Below are positions 47,307 through 58,170 of a stretch of DNA of 64,000 bases, in pieces. The DNA comes from Pseudidiomarina piscicola (lineage in GTDB: Bacteria; Pseudomonadota; Gammaproteobacteria; Enterobacterales; Alteromonadaceae), in NCBI RefSeq assembly GCF_902806985.1, contig NZ_CADCXY010000001.1, positions 248,001 through 312,000 on the forward strand, read 5' to 3'. Numbering within the stretch: position 1 is the first letter of the stretch; each line of letters starts with the position of its first letter. The notes under the pieces were generated by a model. It ran no database searches. It was not told the origin of the DNA and was given only the letters and a program-made list of their open reading frames with translations. The position numbers and the translations under genes were made by a program.

Positions 47307-48910
47307 GATTTGTCCTCGTTAGATGACTGCTGTTCAGCAGCCGCTTTCTGCTGTGCAGCTTTGCGGGCTTTGGCTCGGGCAATGGCGGCTTGAACGGCGT
47401 CGTTCGGGTTGTCGCCGCCTGACTTAACTTGTTCAGCTTGGGCTTTTTTACGCGCTTCCGCGGCTTTGCGGTGGCGCTCTAAGCGTTCTTCTTTTTCACG
47501 TTCAAGCCGTTCGTTACGCGCTTCAAAACGTTCACGAGCTATTTCTGCCTTGGCTTTTTCGCGTGCGATATTTCGTATTTCTGCTTTGGCTTTGCGGTAA
47601 TAATGAACCAGTGGTATCTCGCTAGGGCACACATAAGCGCAGGCACCGCATTCAATACAATCGAATAGGTTCTGTTGTTCTAGGGCGTCGTGATCTTTTG
47701 CTTTCGCTAGCCACTGTAATTGCTGAGGTAAAAGTTGCGCGGGACAGACATCGGCGCAGGCGCCGCAGCGAATACAAGGCATTTCTTGTTGTGCAGGCGC
47801 TAATTCAGCTGTACTTGGTACCAACAAGCAGTTGCTGATTTTAACCACCGGCACATCAACATCGGGTAGCGTGAATCCCATCATGGGACCACCCATAATA
47901 ATACGCTGTTGGTCGCCACTACTGGTAAAGCCTGCTTGCTGCAGTACATGAGCAACTGGGGTACCGATGCGCACCCAATAATTACCTGGCTGGCGAACAG
48001 CTTCACCGGTGACCGTTACAACACGCTCGGTAAGTGCTTCACCATTGCGAATGGCGCGACTTACCGCGTAGGCGGTGCCAACGTTGTGCATGATCAGACC
48101 GATATCAATGGGTAAGCCACGACTGGGCACTTGGCGACCGGTTAATAGCTGAATAAGTTGCTTTTCGCCCCCCGATGGGTATTTCGTGGGTACCACCCGC
48201 AAACTTAAATGTGGGTGCTCGTGCAGCGCTTTACGCATGGCTTCGATAGCTTCGGGTTTGTTGTCTTCAATGGCAACCAAACCTTTGTTGCAGCCAGCTA
48301 AATGCAGCAAAATTTCTGCGCCATCGACAATGCTGGCAGCGTGTTCACGCATCAGTCGATCATCGGCACTGATATAAGGCTCGCATTCAACGCCGTTAAT
48401 AATTAGGTAGTCAATGGGGCGTTGTAGCGCGAGTTTTTGTGCGGTGGGAAAGCCTGCGCCACCAAGCCCAGCAACACCGGCTAGGCGAATACGATTGAGT
48501 AACTCGGCGCGCGAAACTTGCGAATAGTCGGTAATACCTTCGGTGAGTACTGCTTCGTCTTCACCATCGGCTTGAATTCGAATAACCACATCGGCCATCC
48601 CTGAAGGGTGAGCAATACGACCGGGGCCAATTGCCGTGACAGTGCCGGAGGTTGGCGCATGTATCGGTAAGCCTTGGCCAGTGGTCGACTCTGTTAATGG
48701 CTGTCCACGTAACACGCGCTCGCCAACGGCGACACAGATTTCAGCGGGAGCCCCGGCATGTTGCTTAACGGGTACGGCGTAGTTCTCAGCCAACGCGAGC
48801 GGTGCAATAGCGGAGCTGTTCGACAACTCTTTACGTTCCGGAGGATGGATACCACCAGGGAACGACCAAATATGACCTGCTTCGATAGCTTTTTTGGCTG
48901 CTGCGGACAT
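47303..48910 (-). CDS. rnfC: Rnf complex subunit RnfC
   Basis: 535 residues from the ATG at 48910, which overlaps the rnfB stop by one base. It has the NADH/FMN Complex I 51-kDa-like domain (GLGGAGFPTAQKL, NGVECEPYISADDRL) and two 4Fe-4S motifs (CIRCGACADVCP, CIECGACAYVCP). A Lys/Ala/Glu-rich coiled-coil tail of ~90 residues follows, as often in proteobacterial RnfC. The frame is open 16 codons upstream inside rnfB. Confidence 0.95.
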   Translation of the reverse strand: MSAAAKKAIEAGHIWSFPGGIHPPERKELSNSSAIAPLALAENYAVPVKQHAGAPAEICVAVGERVLRGQPLTESTTGQGLPIHAPTSGTVTAIGPGRIAHPSGMADVVIRIQADGEDEAVLTEGITDYSQVSRAELLNRIRLAGVAGLGGAGFPTAQKLALQRPIDYLIINGVECEPYISADDRLMREHAASIVDGAEILLHLAGCNKGLVAIEDNKPEAIEAMRKALHEHPHLSLRVVPTKYPSGGEKQLIQLLTGRQVPSRGLPIDIGLIMHNVGTAYAVSRAIRNGEALTERVVTVTGEAVRQPGNYWVRIGTPVAHVLQQAGFTSSGDQQRIIMGGPMMGFTLPDVDVPVVKISNCLLVPSTAELAPAQQEMPCIRCGACADVCPAQLLPQQLQWLAKAKDHDALEQQNLFDCIECGACAYVCPSEIPLVHYYRKAKAEIRNIAREKAKAEIARERFEARNERLEREKEERLERHRKAAEARKKAQAEQVKSGGDNPNDAVQAAIARAKARKAAQQKAAAEQQSSNEDKS

Positions 48911-49473
48911 CAGGACTTCGCCTCCACAATTTGTACTGGGATTTGTTCCATATCCCATTGCCAGTTTTCTGGTCGTGTGGGTACCGGAATCATATCAATA
49001 CAATCGACCGGACACGGCTCTACACATAAGTCACAGCCGGTGCACTCATGGGCAATAACGGTGTGCATTTGCTTGGCCGCACCGAGTATTGCATCAACCG
49101 GACAAGCTTGAATGCATTTGGTACAGCCAATGCATTCATCTTCGCGAATCACGGCAACTTTCTTTACATCTTCCGTGCCGTGTGCGGCATCCAATGGTTT
49201 AGCTTCAACCCCCATGAGGTCTGCTAATGCTTTGATCGTGGCTTCGCCGCCTGGCGGACATTTATTGATGTCGTCGCCGTTAGCGATCGCCTCTGCGTAG
49301 GGGCGACAGCCCGGGTAGCCGCATTGGCCGCATTGAGTCTGCGGCAAAATAGCGTCAATTTGGTCAACAATAGGGTCGCTCTCAACCTTGAAACGCACGG
49401 CCGCGAAGCCGAGCACTAGGCCAAATACAAGCGCTAAAACGCCAATGGCGATGAGTGCGGTAACTATGCTCAT
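48910..49473 (-). CDS. rnfB: Rnf complex subunit RnfB
   Basis: 187-residue iron-sulfur subunit. An N-terminal membrane helix is followed by the [15 protein letters not shown] cluster motif and two ferredoxin motifs ([12 protein letters not shown] and [12 protein letters not shown]). It overlaps rnfA by 4 bp. It passes electrons from the soluble side to RnfA/E. Confidence 0.96.
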   Translation of the reverse strand: MSIVTALIAIGVLALVFGLVLGFAAVRFKVESDPIVDQIDAILPQTQCGQCGYPGCRPYAEAIANGDDINKCPPGGEATIKALADLMGVEAKPLDAAHGTEDVKKVAVIREDECIGCTKCIQACPVDAILGAAKQMHTVIAHECTGCDLCVEPCPVDCIDMIPVPTRPENWQWDMEQIPVQIVEAKS

Positions 49474-50054
49474 GAAAGGGTCACCAAACCACTAAAGCCC
49501 ATAAAGGCTAACGACATTAAGCCTGCAGTGATCATGCCCACAGCAGCACCTTTAAAGGGCAAAGGAACATCCGCTGCGGCGAGACGTTCGCGCAGCGCAG
49601 AAAACAGAACGAGTACTAAAGAAAAACCGATTGCTGCACCAAAGCCATAAATAATAGATTCAATAAAGTTGTGCTGCTCGTTAACGTTTAGAAGAGCAAC
49701 ACCTAACACGGCACAGTTGGTGGTGATTAACGGTAGAAAGATACCGAGCAAGCGATACAGGGTCGGGCTCGTTTTGTGCACGACCATTTCAGTAAACTGT
49801 ACAACAACTGCAATCACTAAAATAAAGCTTAGCGTTTGCAGTGCAAGCAGGTCGAAAGGCTCTAGTAAATAGCGATTGACCAGATAACTGCACATTGACG
49901 CTAAGGTCAGTACAAATGTTGTTGCAGCAGACATACCAATAGCGGTTTCGAGCTTGTTAGATACGCCCATAAAGGGACACAAGCCGAGAAACTTGACCAA
50001 CACAAAGTTGTTGACCAGTACTGTCGCTACCAGTAGTAGTAAATACTCACCCAT
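49470..50054 (-). CDS. rnfA: Rnf complex subunit RnfA
   Basis: 194-residue integral membrane subunit with six segments, related to RnfE and Nqr[19 protein letters not shown] and [13 protein letters not shown] are signatures. It is the first gene of rnfABCDGE. The promoter is probably in the 170 bp between it and tRNA-Asn, but no clear one was picked. Confidence 0.96.
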   Translation of the reverse strand: MGEYLLLLVATVLVNNFVLVKFLGLCPFMGVSNKLETAIGMSAATTFVLTLASMCSYLVNRYLLEPFDLLALQTLSFILVIAVVVQFTEMVVHKTSPTLYRLLGIFLPLITTNCAVLGVALLNVNEQHNFIESIIYGFGAAIGFSLVLVLFSALRERLAAADVPLPFKGAAVGMITAGLMSLAFMGFSGLVTLS

Positions 50055-50233
50055 GTGAATCGTCCGAATCAGCTTTGAAATCTAGCGTATTATCGAATGT
50101 TTAGCGCTTTGAAACAACCGATAGACTGTAGTGTTATTCGACTTTGTCAGGGAAATTTCACAGTAAAGCGTAAACGCCAAGGTTCATGGGGCTTGTGGCT
50201 GTGATTGTTTGGTGTAGTTTGCAGAGCGCGATG

Positions 50234-50310
50234 TGGCTCCCCAGGTTGGATTCGAACCAACGACACATGGATTAACAGTCCACCGCTCTAACCAACTGAG
50301 CTACTGGGGA
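50234..50310 (-). tRNA. tRNA-Asn(GTT), copy 2
   Basis: 77 nt including encoded CCA. TCCCCAG acceptor, D-arm GCTCAGTTGGTTAGAGC, anticodon loop CTGTTAA (GTT) and T-arm GGTTCGAATCC are all in place. It is identical to the copy at 50349-50425 and downstream of it in one transcript. Confidence 0.96.
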
Positions 50311-50348
50311 ATCGCAAGGGTATGGGTGTTGTTGAAGCTGATGAGAGT

Positions 50349-50425
50349 TGGCTCCCCAGGTTGGATTCGAACCAACGACACATGGATTAACAGTCCACCG
50401 CTCTAACCAACTGAGCTACTGGGGA
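50349..50425 (-). tRNA. tRNA-Asn(GTT), copy 1
   Basis: 77 nt including CCA. Same sequence as the other copy, 38 bp apart. It is the promoter-proximal copy; the start of transcription is about 25 bp upstream. Confidence 0.96.
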
Positions 50426-50457
50426 ACTCATCGAACTCGTCTCAACAACGGAGGCGA

Positions 50458-50486
50458 ATGTTAAAGGTGCCCGCGCGACCTGTCAA
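50458..50486 (-). promoter_or_regulatory. Promoter of the tRNA-Asn pair
   Basis: -35 TTGACA (perfect) and -10 TAACAT separated by 17 bp on the minus strand, followed by a GC-rich start region (GCCTCCG). The GC-rich discriminator fits stringent control. Confidence 0.8.
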
Positions 50487-50600
50487 TAGTAAAAATGAGC
50501 GTTTGCACGTTTTCTGTTCAGGGCTGCAAAAAATAGTTTTTGTCAAGTCGGTAAAAAGCGTTCAACTATAACATAAAGTATAATGCGCAATCATTCGTGG

Positions 50601-50670
50601 TTATCCACAGAGAGGGCAAAGTCACGCCAGTCATGGGGTTGCTGATCTTATCCACTAAATCTGTGGATAA
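50601..50670. promoter_or_regulatory. Cluster of three DnaA-box-like sites
   Basis: TTATCCACA at 50601-50609 (perfect R-type box), TTATCCACT at 50648-50656, and TGTGGATAA (the reverse complement of TTATCCACA) at 50662-50670. The last two face each other as an inverted pair. The flanking 530-bp gap (50426-50955) holds no gene and is AT-rich on the right. See the findings for its possible role. Confidence 0.55.
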
Positions 50671-50886
50671 CCTTGTGGGCAGATGTGTGAGAAGCCTTAA
50701 TTCATGCCGCTTAGCGGGAGTTTTAGAGATTGATTAAAAAGTAACTTGATGTATAAATCCGCTTTATAAACAATAGCTTGACGTAAACCCTTGATATAGG
50801 CACAAATTATTTTTTCAATTATTTTTGGTTGTACATTGAATCACCACTAGTTGTGCATTTCTTCATTCATTTGCTGAATTTTTGAC

Positions 50887-50922
50887 ATAAAAAATGCCCC
50901 AGTTCTAAATGAAGTGGGGCAT
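50887..50922 (-). terminator. Terminator after the aminotransferase
   Basis: 8-bp stem ATGCCCCA/TGGGGCAT with an interrupted inner stem, followed on the minus strand by TTTTTTATG. It lies 34 bp past the stop codon. Confidence 0.8.
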
Positions 50923-50955
50923 CTTAAGTATTATGTTATGAATAAAATGAACGAT

Positions 50956-52140
50956 TTAATTGTTAGCAAAATCTGAAATACGTTTAACCGCCTCTTTCAA
51001 AGTCGCTAAATCCGTCGCAAACGATAAACGGCAATGACCAGGTGCACCAAACGCAGACCCTGGTACCAATGCCACTTTATTGTTTTTTAATAACGCTTCA
51101 CACCATTCAACGTCCGATTGCAGACCTTTGGTTGCCATCATCTGTTCGATATTGGCAAAGGTATAAAAGGTACCATCACCTTCGATACAACGTACGCCGG
51201 GAATTTGATTGAGAGCTTCGACCAAATAGTCGTGGCGTTGTTTGAACTCACTAATCATATGTTTGATGCAACTCTGATCGCCATTGAGAGCCGCTAATGC
51301 AGCGTATTGGCTTATACTGGCGGGATTAGAGGTACTCTGAGATTGCATTTTCTTCATTGCGGCAATGAGCGGCTTAGGCCCTGCAGCATAGCCAATGCGC
51401 CACCCTGTCATGGCATAAGCTTTTGAGACTCCCGACAACAACACAATACGGTCACGTAAATCGGGTGCGGCCATGGCTATGTTGGCGAAGTCAAAGTCGG
51501 CCCAAAGAATATGCTCATACATATCGTCGCTGGCAATTAAGATCTGTGGATGCTCACGCAACACATCTGCAAGAGCGGCAAGCTCTTCCTTGGTGTAAGC
51601 AGTACCGGTCGGATTCGATGGGCTATTAAGAAACAGCAAACGAGTTTTCGGTGTAATGGCCGCTGCTAATTGTTCCGGGGTGATTTTATAGCGTTGTTCG
51701 ATACCGGCTTGAATAAACTTTGGCTCGGCGCCAACCAATTTTGCCATATCCGGGTAGGACACCCAGTAAGGGGCCGGAATGAGCACTTCGTCGCCAGGGT
51801 TAAGCCACGCGCTTAACAGGTTAAAAATGCTGTGCTTTCCGCCCGCAGAGATAAGGATCTCTGGCAGCTCGTAATGCAATTGGTTGTCACGCTGAAACTT
51901 GTCGATGACCGCTTGTTTTAGCTCAACAATACCATCGACTGCGGTATATTTAGTATGGCCCGCATCGATGGCGGCTTTGGCTGCGGTTTTTATAAACTCT
52001 GGAGTATCAAAGTCCGGCTCACCCACGCCAAGACCAATAACATCATGGCCCGCGGCTTTTAGCTCGGCAGCTTTTTGCGATACCGCTAAGGTCGGAGAGG
52101 GTTGAATTGCATTGATGCGATCGGATAATGGATAATTCAC
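50956..52140 (-). CDS. Pyridoxal-phosphate aminotransferase, class I (aspartate-type)
   Basis: 394 residues from a GTG at 52140 with AGGA 7 bp upstream; the frame is open 21 more codons. NAIQPSPTLAVSQKAAELKAAGHDVIGLGVGEPDFDTPEFI is the Iβ/Iγ aspartate-aminotransferase N terminus, NSPSNPTGTAY the cofactor loop and SGVSKAYAMTGWRIGY carries the PLP Lys. Substrate is most likely aspartate/2-oxoglutarate or prephenate; AspC of E. coli is from a different subgroup, so I give no symbol. Confidence 0.9.
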   Translation of the reverse strand: MNYPLSDRINAIQPSPTLAVSQKAAELKAAGHDVIGLGVGEPDFDTPEFIKTAAKAAIDAGHTKYTAVDGIVELKQAVIDKFQRDNQLHYELPEILISAGGKHSIFNLLSAWLNPGDEVLIPAPYWVSYPDMAKLVGAEPKFIQAGIEQRYKITPEQLAAAITPKTRLLFLNSPSNPTGTAYTKEELAALADVLREHPQILIASDDMYEHILWADFDFANIAMAAPDLRDRIVLLSGVSKAYAMTGWRIGYAAGPKPLIAAMKKMQSQSTSNPASISQYAALAALNGDQSCIKHMISEFKQRHDYLVEALNQIPGVRCIEGDGTFYTFANIEQMMATKGLQSDVEWCEALLKNNKVALVPGSAFGAPGHCRLSFATDLATLKEAVKRISDFANN

Positions 52141-52331
52141 GGCACTTTCCTGTGGGTCAAAATAGAGGGCTTCACTATATAAGGATCGGCTGTTTTTGTC
52201 CATGATCTGAGCCTAGGGCAGAGCATTCTTTTCGCCGCTTCATAGCGTCTTTTTGGGAAATCCGTTACACTGGTTCACTTCGTATAAGTATGACCTTTAA
52301 GTCGCAATTACGCATATCAATGGAACTCTGA

Positions 52332-53690
52332 ATGGCCTCAGCTGTATCGGCAAAATCACTTACAAGCGATCCTATTCCAACCACTCTTTGGCAGATGACT
52401 TGGCCGGTGGTGATTGGTGTTTTAACCCTGATTAGTTTTAATGTGGTCGACACTTTTTTTGTTGGGCTGTTAGGTACTGATCCACTGGCTGCAGTAAGTT
52501 TTACGTTTCCAGTCACCTTCAGCGTAGTCAGTCTAGCGATAGGCTTGGGTATTGGTACGTCGGCGGTGTTGGCGCGTAAGCGTGGGGCCGGCCATGAGGA
52601 GCAAGCACGTTTTGATGGCTTGATTGCACTTGGTGTTTCGGCGCTGTTGGTGGCTATTTTATCGGTGCTCGGTTACCTGTTTATGCAACCGATATTTGCC
52701 GCCCTGCAAGCGCAAGAACGGCTTCTACCATTAATAGAAGACTACATGCTGTTATGGTTCGCTGGCGCTACTTTGCTGGTGATCCCGATGGTGGGTAATG
52801 CGGTATTAAGGTCGTCTGGTGACACCCGTACCCCGTCAATTATTATGGCGTCGGGAGGCTTGTTGAATGCGGTTTTCGATCCAATTTTGATTTTTGGGTT
52901 GGGGCCTATTCCGGCTATGGGCGTGCAAGGAGCGGCGCTCGCAAGCGTATTGAGTTGGTCCATTGGCACGGTATTGGTGCTTTGGTACCTGCATTACAAA
53001 GGCCTTATTCGTTTTAAAATTCCTGAGCGTGCACACCCGCTTAATTCAGCGCGAGAGATTCTAAGTATTGGACTACCTGCGGCAGGGGCGAACATGTTAA
53101 CTCCCCTAGCCATGGCGGTCATGACGGCCATCATAGCAGCTTATGGCGCACCTGCGGTTGCTGCGTTCGGGGTTGGATCAAGAATAGAGTCGTTGGCGAG
53201 CGTGATGATTTTGGCGCTATCAATGAGTTTACCTCCGTTAATAAGCCAAAACCTTGGCGCGATGCAATTTGAGCGTGTTCGTGAAGCTTATATTACTGCG
53301 CTGCGAAGTGTGCTCGTGGTGCAGTTAGTGATTTATTTAGTATTACTCGTTGGCGCGCCGTATATAGCGAATCTGTTTACCGATGATCCCGAAGTTGCGC
53401 GGTTAATCCGACTATTTATTTATATTATGCCGCTGGGTTATGGCATGCAGGGTATTATTATTTTAACTAATTCAAGTTTTAACGCGATGCACGAGCCCAT
53501 GTCGGCACTCGCCTTAAGTATTGTCCGGCTGTTCGTGATGTTTGTGCCGCTTAGTTATGTGGGCTCACTGATTGCAGATATTCAGGGGTTATTTATCGGT
53601 GGTGTTATTGCCAATGTGCTCACCGCTGCTATCGCTTGGCGCTGGTTTCAACGCGGCATGCGTAAGCAAAGAAACGAGGAGGTCGCCTAA
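52332..53690 (+). CDS. MATE family efflux transporter
   Basis: 452-residue inner-membrane protein with about 12 segments. Motifs such as [39 protein letters not shown] and [13 protein letters not shown] place it in the DinF/NorM-type MATE family, different from the copy at 4.9 kb. Its stop overlaps the uvrB start by one base (TAATG), an unusual coupling of a pump with a repair gene. Confidence 0.9.
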   Translation: MASAVSAKSLTSDPIPTTLWQMTWPVVIGVLTLISFNVVDTFFVGLLGTDPLAAVSFTFPVTFSVVSLAIGLGIGTSAVLARKRGAGHEEQARFDGLIALGVSALLVAILSVLGYLFMQPIFAALQAQERLLPLIEDYMLLWFAGATLLVIPMVGNAVLRSSGDTRTPSIIMASGGLLNAVFDPILIFGLGPIPAMGVQGAALASVLSWSIGTVLVLWYLHYKGLIRFKIPERAHPLNSAREILSIGLPAAGANMLTPLAMAVMTAIIAAYGAPAVAAFGVGSRIESLASVMILALSMSLPPLISQNLGAMQFERVREAYITALRSVLVVQLVIYLVLLVGAPYIANLFTDDPEVARLIRLFIYIMPLGYGMQGIIILTNSSFNAMHEPMSALALSIVRLFVMFVPLSYVGSLIADIQGLFIGGVIANVLTAAIAWRWFQRGMRKQRNEEVA

Positions 53691-55714
53691 TGGCTCGTGC
53701 TTTTGAACTAGTTTCTGACTATCAACCGGCAGGAGATCAGCCTAAAGCCATAGAGAGCTTGGTTGATAACATTGATGCCGGGCTTGCGCATCAAACTTTG
53801 TTAGGGGTTACCGGCTCTGGCAAAACGTTCACCATGGCGAATGTCATTAAAAATGTGCAACGCCCCACACTCATTCTTGCGCATAACAAGACATTGGCGG
53901 CACAGCTTTATGGTGAGATGAAAGAGTTCTTTCCAAACAACGCGGTGGAATATTTCGTATCTTATTACGATTACTATCAACCAGAAGCTTATGTGCCGAC
54001 CACGGACACCTTTATTGAAAAAGATGCCTCGATTAATGATCATATCGAGCAAATGCGCTTGTCGGCCACCAAGGCGTTGATGGAGCGCCGAGATGTCGTG
54101 CTGGTTTCGTCGGTGTCATGTATTTATGGTTTGGGTGATCCCGAGTCTTACATGAAAATGATGCTTCATTTGCGTCGTGGAGACATTATTGATCAGCGCG
54201 ATGTACTAAGAAGGCTGGCACAATTACAGTACAAGCGTAATGATGCCGCATTTGAACGAGGCACCTATCGCGTTCGCGGTGAAGTGATTGACATCTTCCC
54301 GGCAGAATCTGAAGAAATGGCCGTACGGTTAGAACTTTTTGATGATGAAATCGATCGTATCAGCTTTTTTGAACCGCTAACGGGGCAAATTATGCAGGCC
54401 GACGTTGCGCGCGCAACGATTTATCCCAAAACGCACTATGTAACCCCACGGGAAACTATTCTAAAAGCGATTGAGCAAATCAAAGATGAACTCAAATATC
54501 GCAAAGCAGAGCTGCTGGACGCCAACAAGTTGGTTGAAGAGCAGCGTGTATCGCAGCGTACGCAGTACGATATTGAAATGATGCTTGAGCTTGGATACTG
54601 CTCTGGTATCGAAAACTATTCGCGCTATCTGTCAGGTCGAGCTCCGGGAGAGCCGCCACCAACGTTGCTGGACTATCTTCCGGATGATGCCCTGTTAATC
54701 ATAGATGAGTCGCATGTCACGGTGTCACAAGTGGGGGCGATGTATAAGGGAGATCGGTCACGCAAGGAAAACTTGGTGAATTATGGTTTTCGTTTACCGT
54801 CAGCACTTGATAACCGGCCGTTAAAGTTTGAAGAGTTTGAGTCGATTGCACCCCAAACCATTTATGTATCAGCAACACCGGGTAAGTACGAGCTGGAAAA
54901 GTCAGCCGGTGAAGTGATTGAGCAGGTAGTACGACCAACTGGACTTATTGACCCTGTTATTGAAGTGCGTCCGGTAGCAACTCAGGTAGATGATTTGATG
55001 TCTGAAGTGCGCATCAGGGTAGAGCGTAAAGAACGCGTGCTGGCGACCACACTAACCAAGAAAATGGCCGAAGACTTAAGCGACTATCTTGATGAACATG
55101 GTATCAAGGTACGCTATCTGCACTCGGACATCGATACCGTCGAACGGATGGAAATTATTCGCGACCTGCGATTGGGTGAGTTTGATGTGTTGGTCGGCAT
55201 TAACTTACTTCGAGAAGGTTTGGACATGCCAGAAGTAAGCCTGGTGGCGATTTTAGATGCCGACAAAGAAGGCTTTTTACGTTCCGACCGTTCGTTAATT
55301 CAAACCATCGGACGGGCCGCACGGAATGTCAATGGCAGGGCCATTCTCTATGGCGATAAGATAACGGGTTCGATGCAACGAGCGATAGATGAAACCGACC
55401 GCCGTCGAGCAAAACAAGTGGCGCACAATGAAGAACACGGCATTACACCGCAAGGCTTAACGAAACGTGTCACCGATGTCATGGACCTTGGCGGAGCGCG
55501 GCAGCGTCGTAAAACTTATGACGAGCGCAAAGCAGTGGCAGAAGCTGAAGAAAAATATGATGTGAATCTCAATGATCCCGTTGCGGTGATGAAGGTACTT
55601 GAACGCACCGAAAAAGAGATGTACCAAGCTGCGAAAGACCTTGAGTTCGAAAAAGCTGCGCAGTTACGCGACGACGTTGCAAAACTACGAGAACACTTGA
55701 AGTTACTAGGTTAA
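53690..55714 (+). CDS. uvrB: Excinuclease ABC subunit B
   Basis: 674-residue helicase-like nucleotide-excision repair protein. Walker A is [12 protein letters not shown], the beta-hairpin region [10 protein letters not shown], motif [10 protein letters not shown], motif [11 protein letters not shown]. The C-terminal UVR/UvrC-binding motif is [19 protein letters not shown]. Length matches E. coli UvrB (673). No LexA box was identified. Confidence 0.98.
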   Translation: MARAFELVSDYQPAGDQPKAIESLVDNIDAGLAHQTLLGVTGSGKTFTMANVIKNVQRPTLILAHNKTLAAQLYGEMKEFFPNNAVEYFVSYYDYYQPEAYVPTTDTFIEKDASINDHIEQMRLSATKALMERRDVVLVSSVSCIYGLGDPESYMKMMLHLRRGDIIDQRDVLRRLAQLQYKRNDAAFERGTYRVRGEVIDIFPAESEEMAVRLELFDDEIDRISFFEPLTGQIMQADVARATIYPKTHYVTPRETILKAIEQIKDELKYRKAELLDANKLVEEQRVSQRTQYDIEMMLELGYCSGIENYSRYLSGRAPGEPPPTLLDYLPDDALLIIDESHVTVSQVGAMYKGDRSRKENLVNYGFRLPSALDNRPLKFEEFESIAPQTIYVSATPGKYELEKSAGEVIEQVVRPTGLIDPVIEVRPVATQVDDLMSEVRIRVERKERVLATTLTKKMAEDLSDYLDEHGIKVRYLHSDIDTVERMEIIRDLRLGEFDVLVGINLLREGLDMPEVSLVAILDADKEGFLRSDRSLIQTIGRAARNVNGRAILYGDKITGSMQRAIDETDRRRAKQVAHNEEHGITPQGLTKRVTDVMDLGGARQRRKTYDERKAVAEAEEKYDVNLNDPVAVMKVLERTEKEMYQAAKDLEFEKAAQLRDDVAKLREHLKLLG

Positions 55715-55716
55715 TT

Positions 55717-56208
55717 ATGCAGTTACGGGCAGGTGACGAGAACTTTTTGACCCCTGATGGACAGCTACGAACGCCGCTGGCGCTGATGTTCGTGTTGGCA
55801 TTGTTCCTACGGGGCTACCTTGCGTGGATCATCTCGCTCACGTTTAGTGAAGATCGCTCTCGATTACTACAGTTTTTCTATTCCAATACTGAGCAGTTCG
55901 TAGTAACGCTAAGTGTCGGTTTGCCAGCCTTGGCGGTGGTGGTGATGTTGAGCCAAATCAAAACAGAACTGCCGACGTGGGTGCCTAAATTCGCACGATA
56001 CGCACCGGTTTTACTGTGGCTGAGCTGGCTGGCTGACGGACTATTACTGTTCTCGCTAGTGGCCGCAAACTGGCCGCACTTCGCTTTTGTGAAAGCGTTA
56101 ATTATATTCGCGTGGCTCATCGCGTTCTGGCTTTTGATGTACTCGCGCCACCTAAAACGCTTCTTCCAGCTGTTGGCTGCAAGCGAATCGGATGTAGAAA
56201 AGGGCTAG
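55717..56208 (+). CDS. DUF2919 (YfeZ-like) membrane protein
   Basis: 163-residue protein with about four membrane segments. DENFLTPDGQLRTPLALMFVLALFLRGYLAWIISL resembles DUF2919. It starts 3 bp after uvrB. The function is unknown. Confidence 0.75.
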   Translation: MQLRAGDENFLTPDGQLRTPLALMFVLALFLRGYLAWIISLTFSEDRSRLLQFFYSNTEQFVVTLSVGLPALAVVVMLSQIKTELPTWVPKFARYAPVLLWLSWLADGLLLFSLVAANWPHFAFVKALIIFAWLIAFWLLMYSRHLKRFFQLLAASESDVEKG

Positions 56209-56351
56209 TTTAGATCCATGGGTTACTTAGCGGAGACGGCTAGAAATATAGTAGCACTAAGGGCTTCGGCGTTTTTTTATTTAAACCAACAGCGCAGCGT
56301 ACGAACAACGACCAGCGAAGCGGTCGAATAACGATTTTGGTTTACAAGAAG

Positions 56352-56427
56352 TGGTGGATGGTACTGGGCTCGAACCAGTGACCCTCGCCTTGTAAGGGCG
56401 ATGCTCTCCCAACTGAGCTAACCATCC
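56352..56427 (-). tRNA. tRNA-Val(TAC), copy 2
   Basis: 76 nt with encoded CCA. GGATGGT acceptor start, D-arm GCTCAGTTGGGAGAGC, anticodon stem-loop CGCCCTTACAAGGCG (TAC), T-arm GGTTCGAGCC. It is identical to the copy at 56465-56540. Confidence 0.96.
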
Positions 56428-56464
56428 GTTTGGGGGGCTTGCAACCTTCTGGAAAGAAGTAGAG

Positions 56465-56540
56465 TGGTGGATGGTACTGGGCTCGAACCAGTGACCCTCG
56501 CCTTGTAAGGGCGATGCTCTCCCAACTGAGCTAACCATCC
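56465..56540 (-). tRNA. tRNA-Val(TAC), copy 1
   Basis: 76 nt with CCA. The promoter-proximal copy, 37 bp from the second. Val tRNAs next to gltX are also found in E. coli (valU/X/Y). Confidence 0.96.
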
Positions 56541-56564
56541 GTTTTCTCTGCGTTGCGGGGCGGT

Positions 56565-56592
56565 ATTATAGGGAGCTACGCTGCCCTGTCAA
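56565..56592 (-). promoter_or_regulatory. Promoter of the tRNA-Val pair
   Basis: Perfect -35 TTGACA and perfect -10 TATAAT, 16-bp spacer, with a GC-rich discriminator (ACCGCCCCGC) as in stringently controlled promoters. Confidence 0.85.
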
Positions 56593-56746
56593 TAAAAAAA
56601 TCATGAAAAAATACTGACTGCTGTCTTTTTCACCGATTCGCTTACGAATACCGCTTAATTGACCAAAAACCTTTAATGCGAGCAAGCGCGGTTATTGGTA
56701 AACTACTCCGCAAAATAACCCGAATGATGCGGAGAATGCAACTATT

Positions 56747-58159
56747 ATGACGGTAGTCACTCGATTTGCCCCTAGTCCAACTGGATACTTACATGTCGGC
56801 GGCGCACGTACGGCACTTTACTCTTGGTTGGTTGCAAAAGCAGCCGGTGGAGAATTTGTGTTACGTATTGAAGACACTGACCGCGAGCGCTCAACGCAAC
56901 CAGCCATAGACGCCATTTTAGAAGGTATGAACTGGTTGGGCTTAAGCTGGGACCAAGGACCTTATTATCAAACGAAACGGTTTGACCGCTACACACACTT
57001 TATCGACACGTTGCTCGACGAAGACAAAGCTTATAAATGTTATTGCTCGACAGAACGCCTTGAGAAAATGCGTGAAGAACAAATGGAGCGGGGCGAGAAG
57101 CCGCGTTACGACGGTCACTGTCGGGATAACCCAAATGTTGGTGGTGAACGCTATGTGGTGCGCTTCCGTAACCCACAATCGGGCTCGGTGAAATTTAACG
57201 ACCATATACGTGGCCCCATCGAGTTTGCCAATACTGAGCTTGATGATCTTATTATTTGCCGTAGTGACGGTACGCCCACCTACAATTTCTGTGTCGTTAT
57301 TGACGACTGGGAAATGGGTATTTCACACGTTGTGCGTGGTGAAGACCACATAAACAATACGCCGCGGCAGATTAATATTCTGCAAGCCCTGGGCGCTCCA
57401 GTACCAGAGTATGCCCATGTGTCGATGATCCTTGGTGATGATGGTAAGAAGTTATCTAAACGCCATGGCGCAGTGAGCGTGATGCAATATCGTGATGATG
57501 GCTACCTACCGCAAGCCGTTCTGAACTATTTAGTTCGATTGGGCTGGTCTCATGGCGACCAAGAGATCTTTAGTGTGGATGAAATGGTGCAGCATTTCCG
57601 GTTAGACGACGTCAACAAAGCCGCGTCAGCTTTTAATACAGAAAAACTGAACTGGTTGAATCAGCACTATATGAAAGAATTACCGGCTACGGAAGTTGCT
57701 GAACACTTGCAGTGGCACTTTAGCGATCAAGCCATTGATGTCAGTAATGGGCCTGAGTTAGAGAAAATTATTCCACTTCTAGCTGATCGCGTGAAAACCT
57801 TGAAGGAAATGGCGAGCAGTGCGCGCTACTTTTTTGAGGAATTTGAGAGCTTCGATGAAACCGCCGCGAAAAAGCATTTACGCCCAGTTGCCCGCCAAGC
57901 ACTGGAAACCGTGCAGAGCCGGTTAGCGAGTCTCGATGAGTGGAATGCCGCAACGATACAGGCGGCGATTCAAGGCACTGCAGATGAGCTGGGTGTTGGT
58001 ATGGGTAAAGTGGGTATGCCTTTGCGAGTGGCCGCAACGGGCTCGGGCAACTCACCGTCACTTGATGTTACGTTGGAGTTATTAGCTCAAAAACAAGTGG
58101 TAGGACGTATTAGTCGAGCAATTTCGTTTATTATTGAGCGTGAACAAGCACAACAATAG
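56747..58159 (+). CDS. gltX: Glutamyl-tRNA synthetase
   Basis: 470-residue class I aminoacyl-tRNA synthetase (E. coli: 471). The HIGH motif is [19 protein letters not shown], and KLSKRHG is [13 protein letters not shown] and DGHCRD carry a zinc-type cysteine set. Three tRNA-Glu genes lie 0.9-1.2 kb downstream. HipA kinases target this enzyme in E. coli. Confidence 0.97.
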   Translation: MTVVTRFAPSPTGYLHVGGARTALYSWLVAKAAGGEFVLRIEDTDRERSTQPAIDAILEGMNWLGLSWDQGPYYQTKRFDRYTHFIDTLLDEDKAYKCYCSTERLEKMREEQMERGEKPRYDGHCRDNPNVGGERYVVRFRNPQSGSVKFNDHIRGPIEFANTELDDLIICRSDGTPTYNFCVVIDDWEMGISHVVRGEDHINNTPRQINILQALGAPVPEYAHVSMILGDDGKKLSKRHGAVSVMQYRDDGYLPQAVLNYLVRLGWSHGDQEIFSVDEMVQHFRLDDVNKAASAFNTEKLNWLNQHYMKELPATEVAEHLQWHFSDQAIDVSNGPELEKIIPLLADRVKTLKEMASSARYFFEEFESFDETAAKKHLRPVARQALETVQSRLASLDEWNAATIQAAIQGTADELGVGMGKVGMPLRVAATGSGNSPSLDVTLELLAQKQVVGRISRAISFIIEREQAQQ

Positions 58160-58170
58160 GAAATTCATCT

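Noticed and set aside
47409-47600. Short Ser/Arg-rich ORF inside rnfC
   Set aside because: Antisense of the Lys/Glu-rich RnfC tail.
50426-50955. Chromosomal replication origin
   Set aside because: Three DnaA boxes are present but none of the usual origin genes and no array of AT-rich 13-mers; kept only as a DnaA-box cluster.
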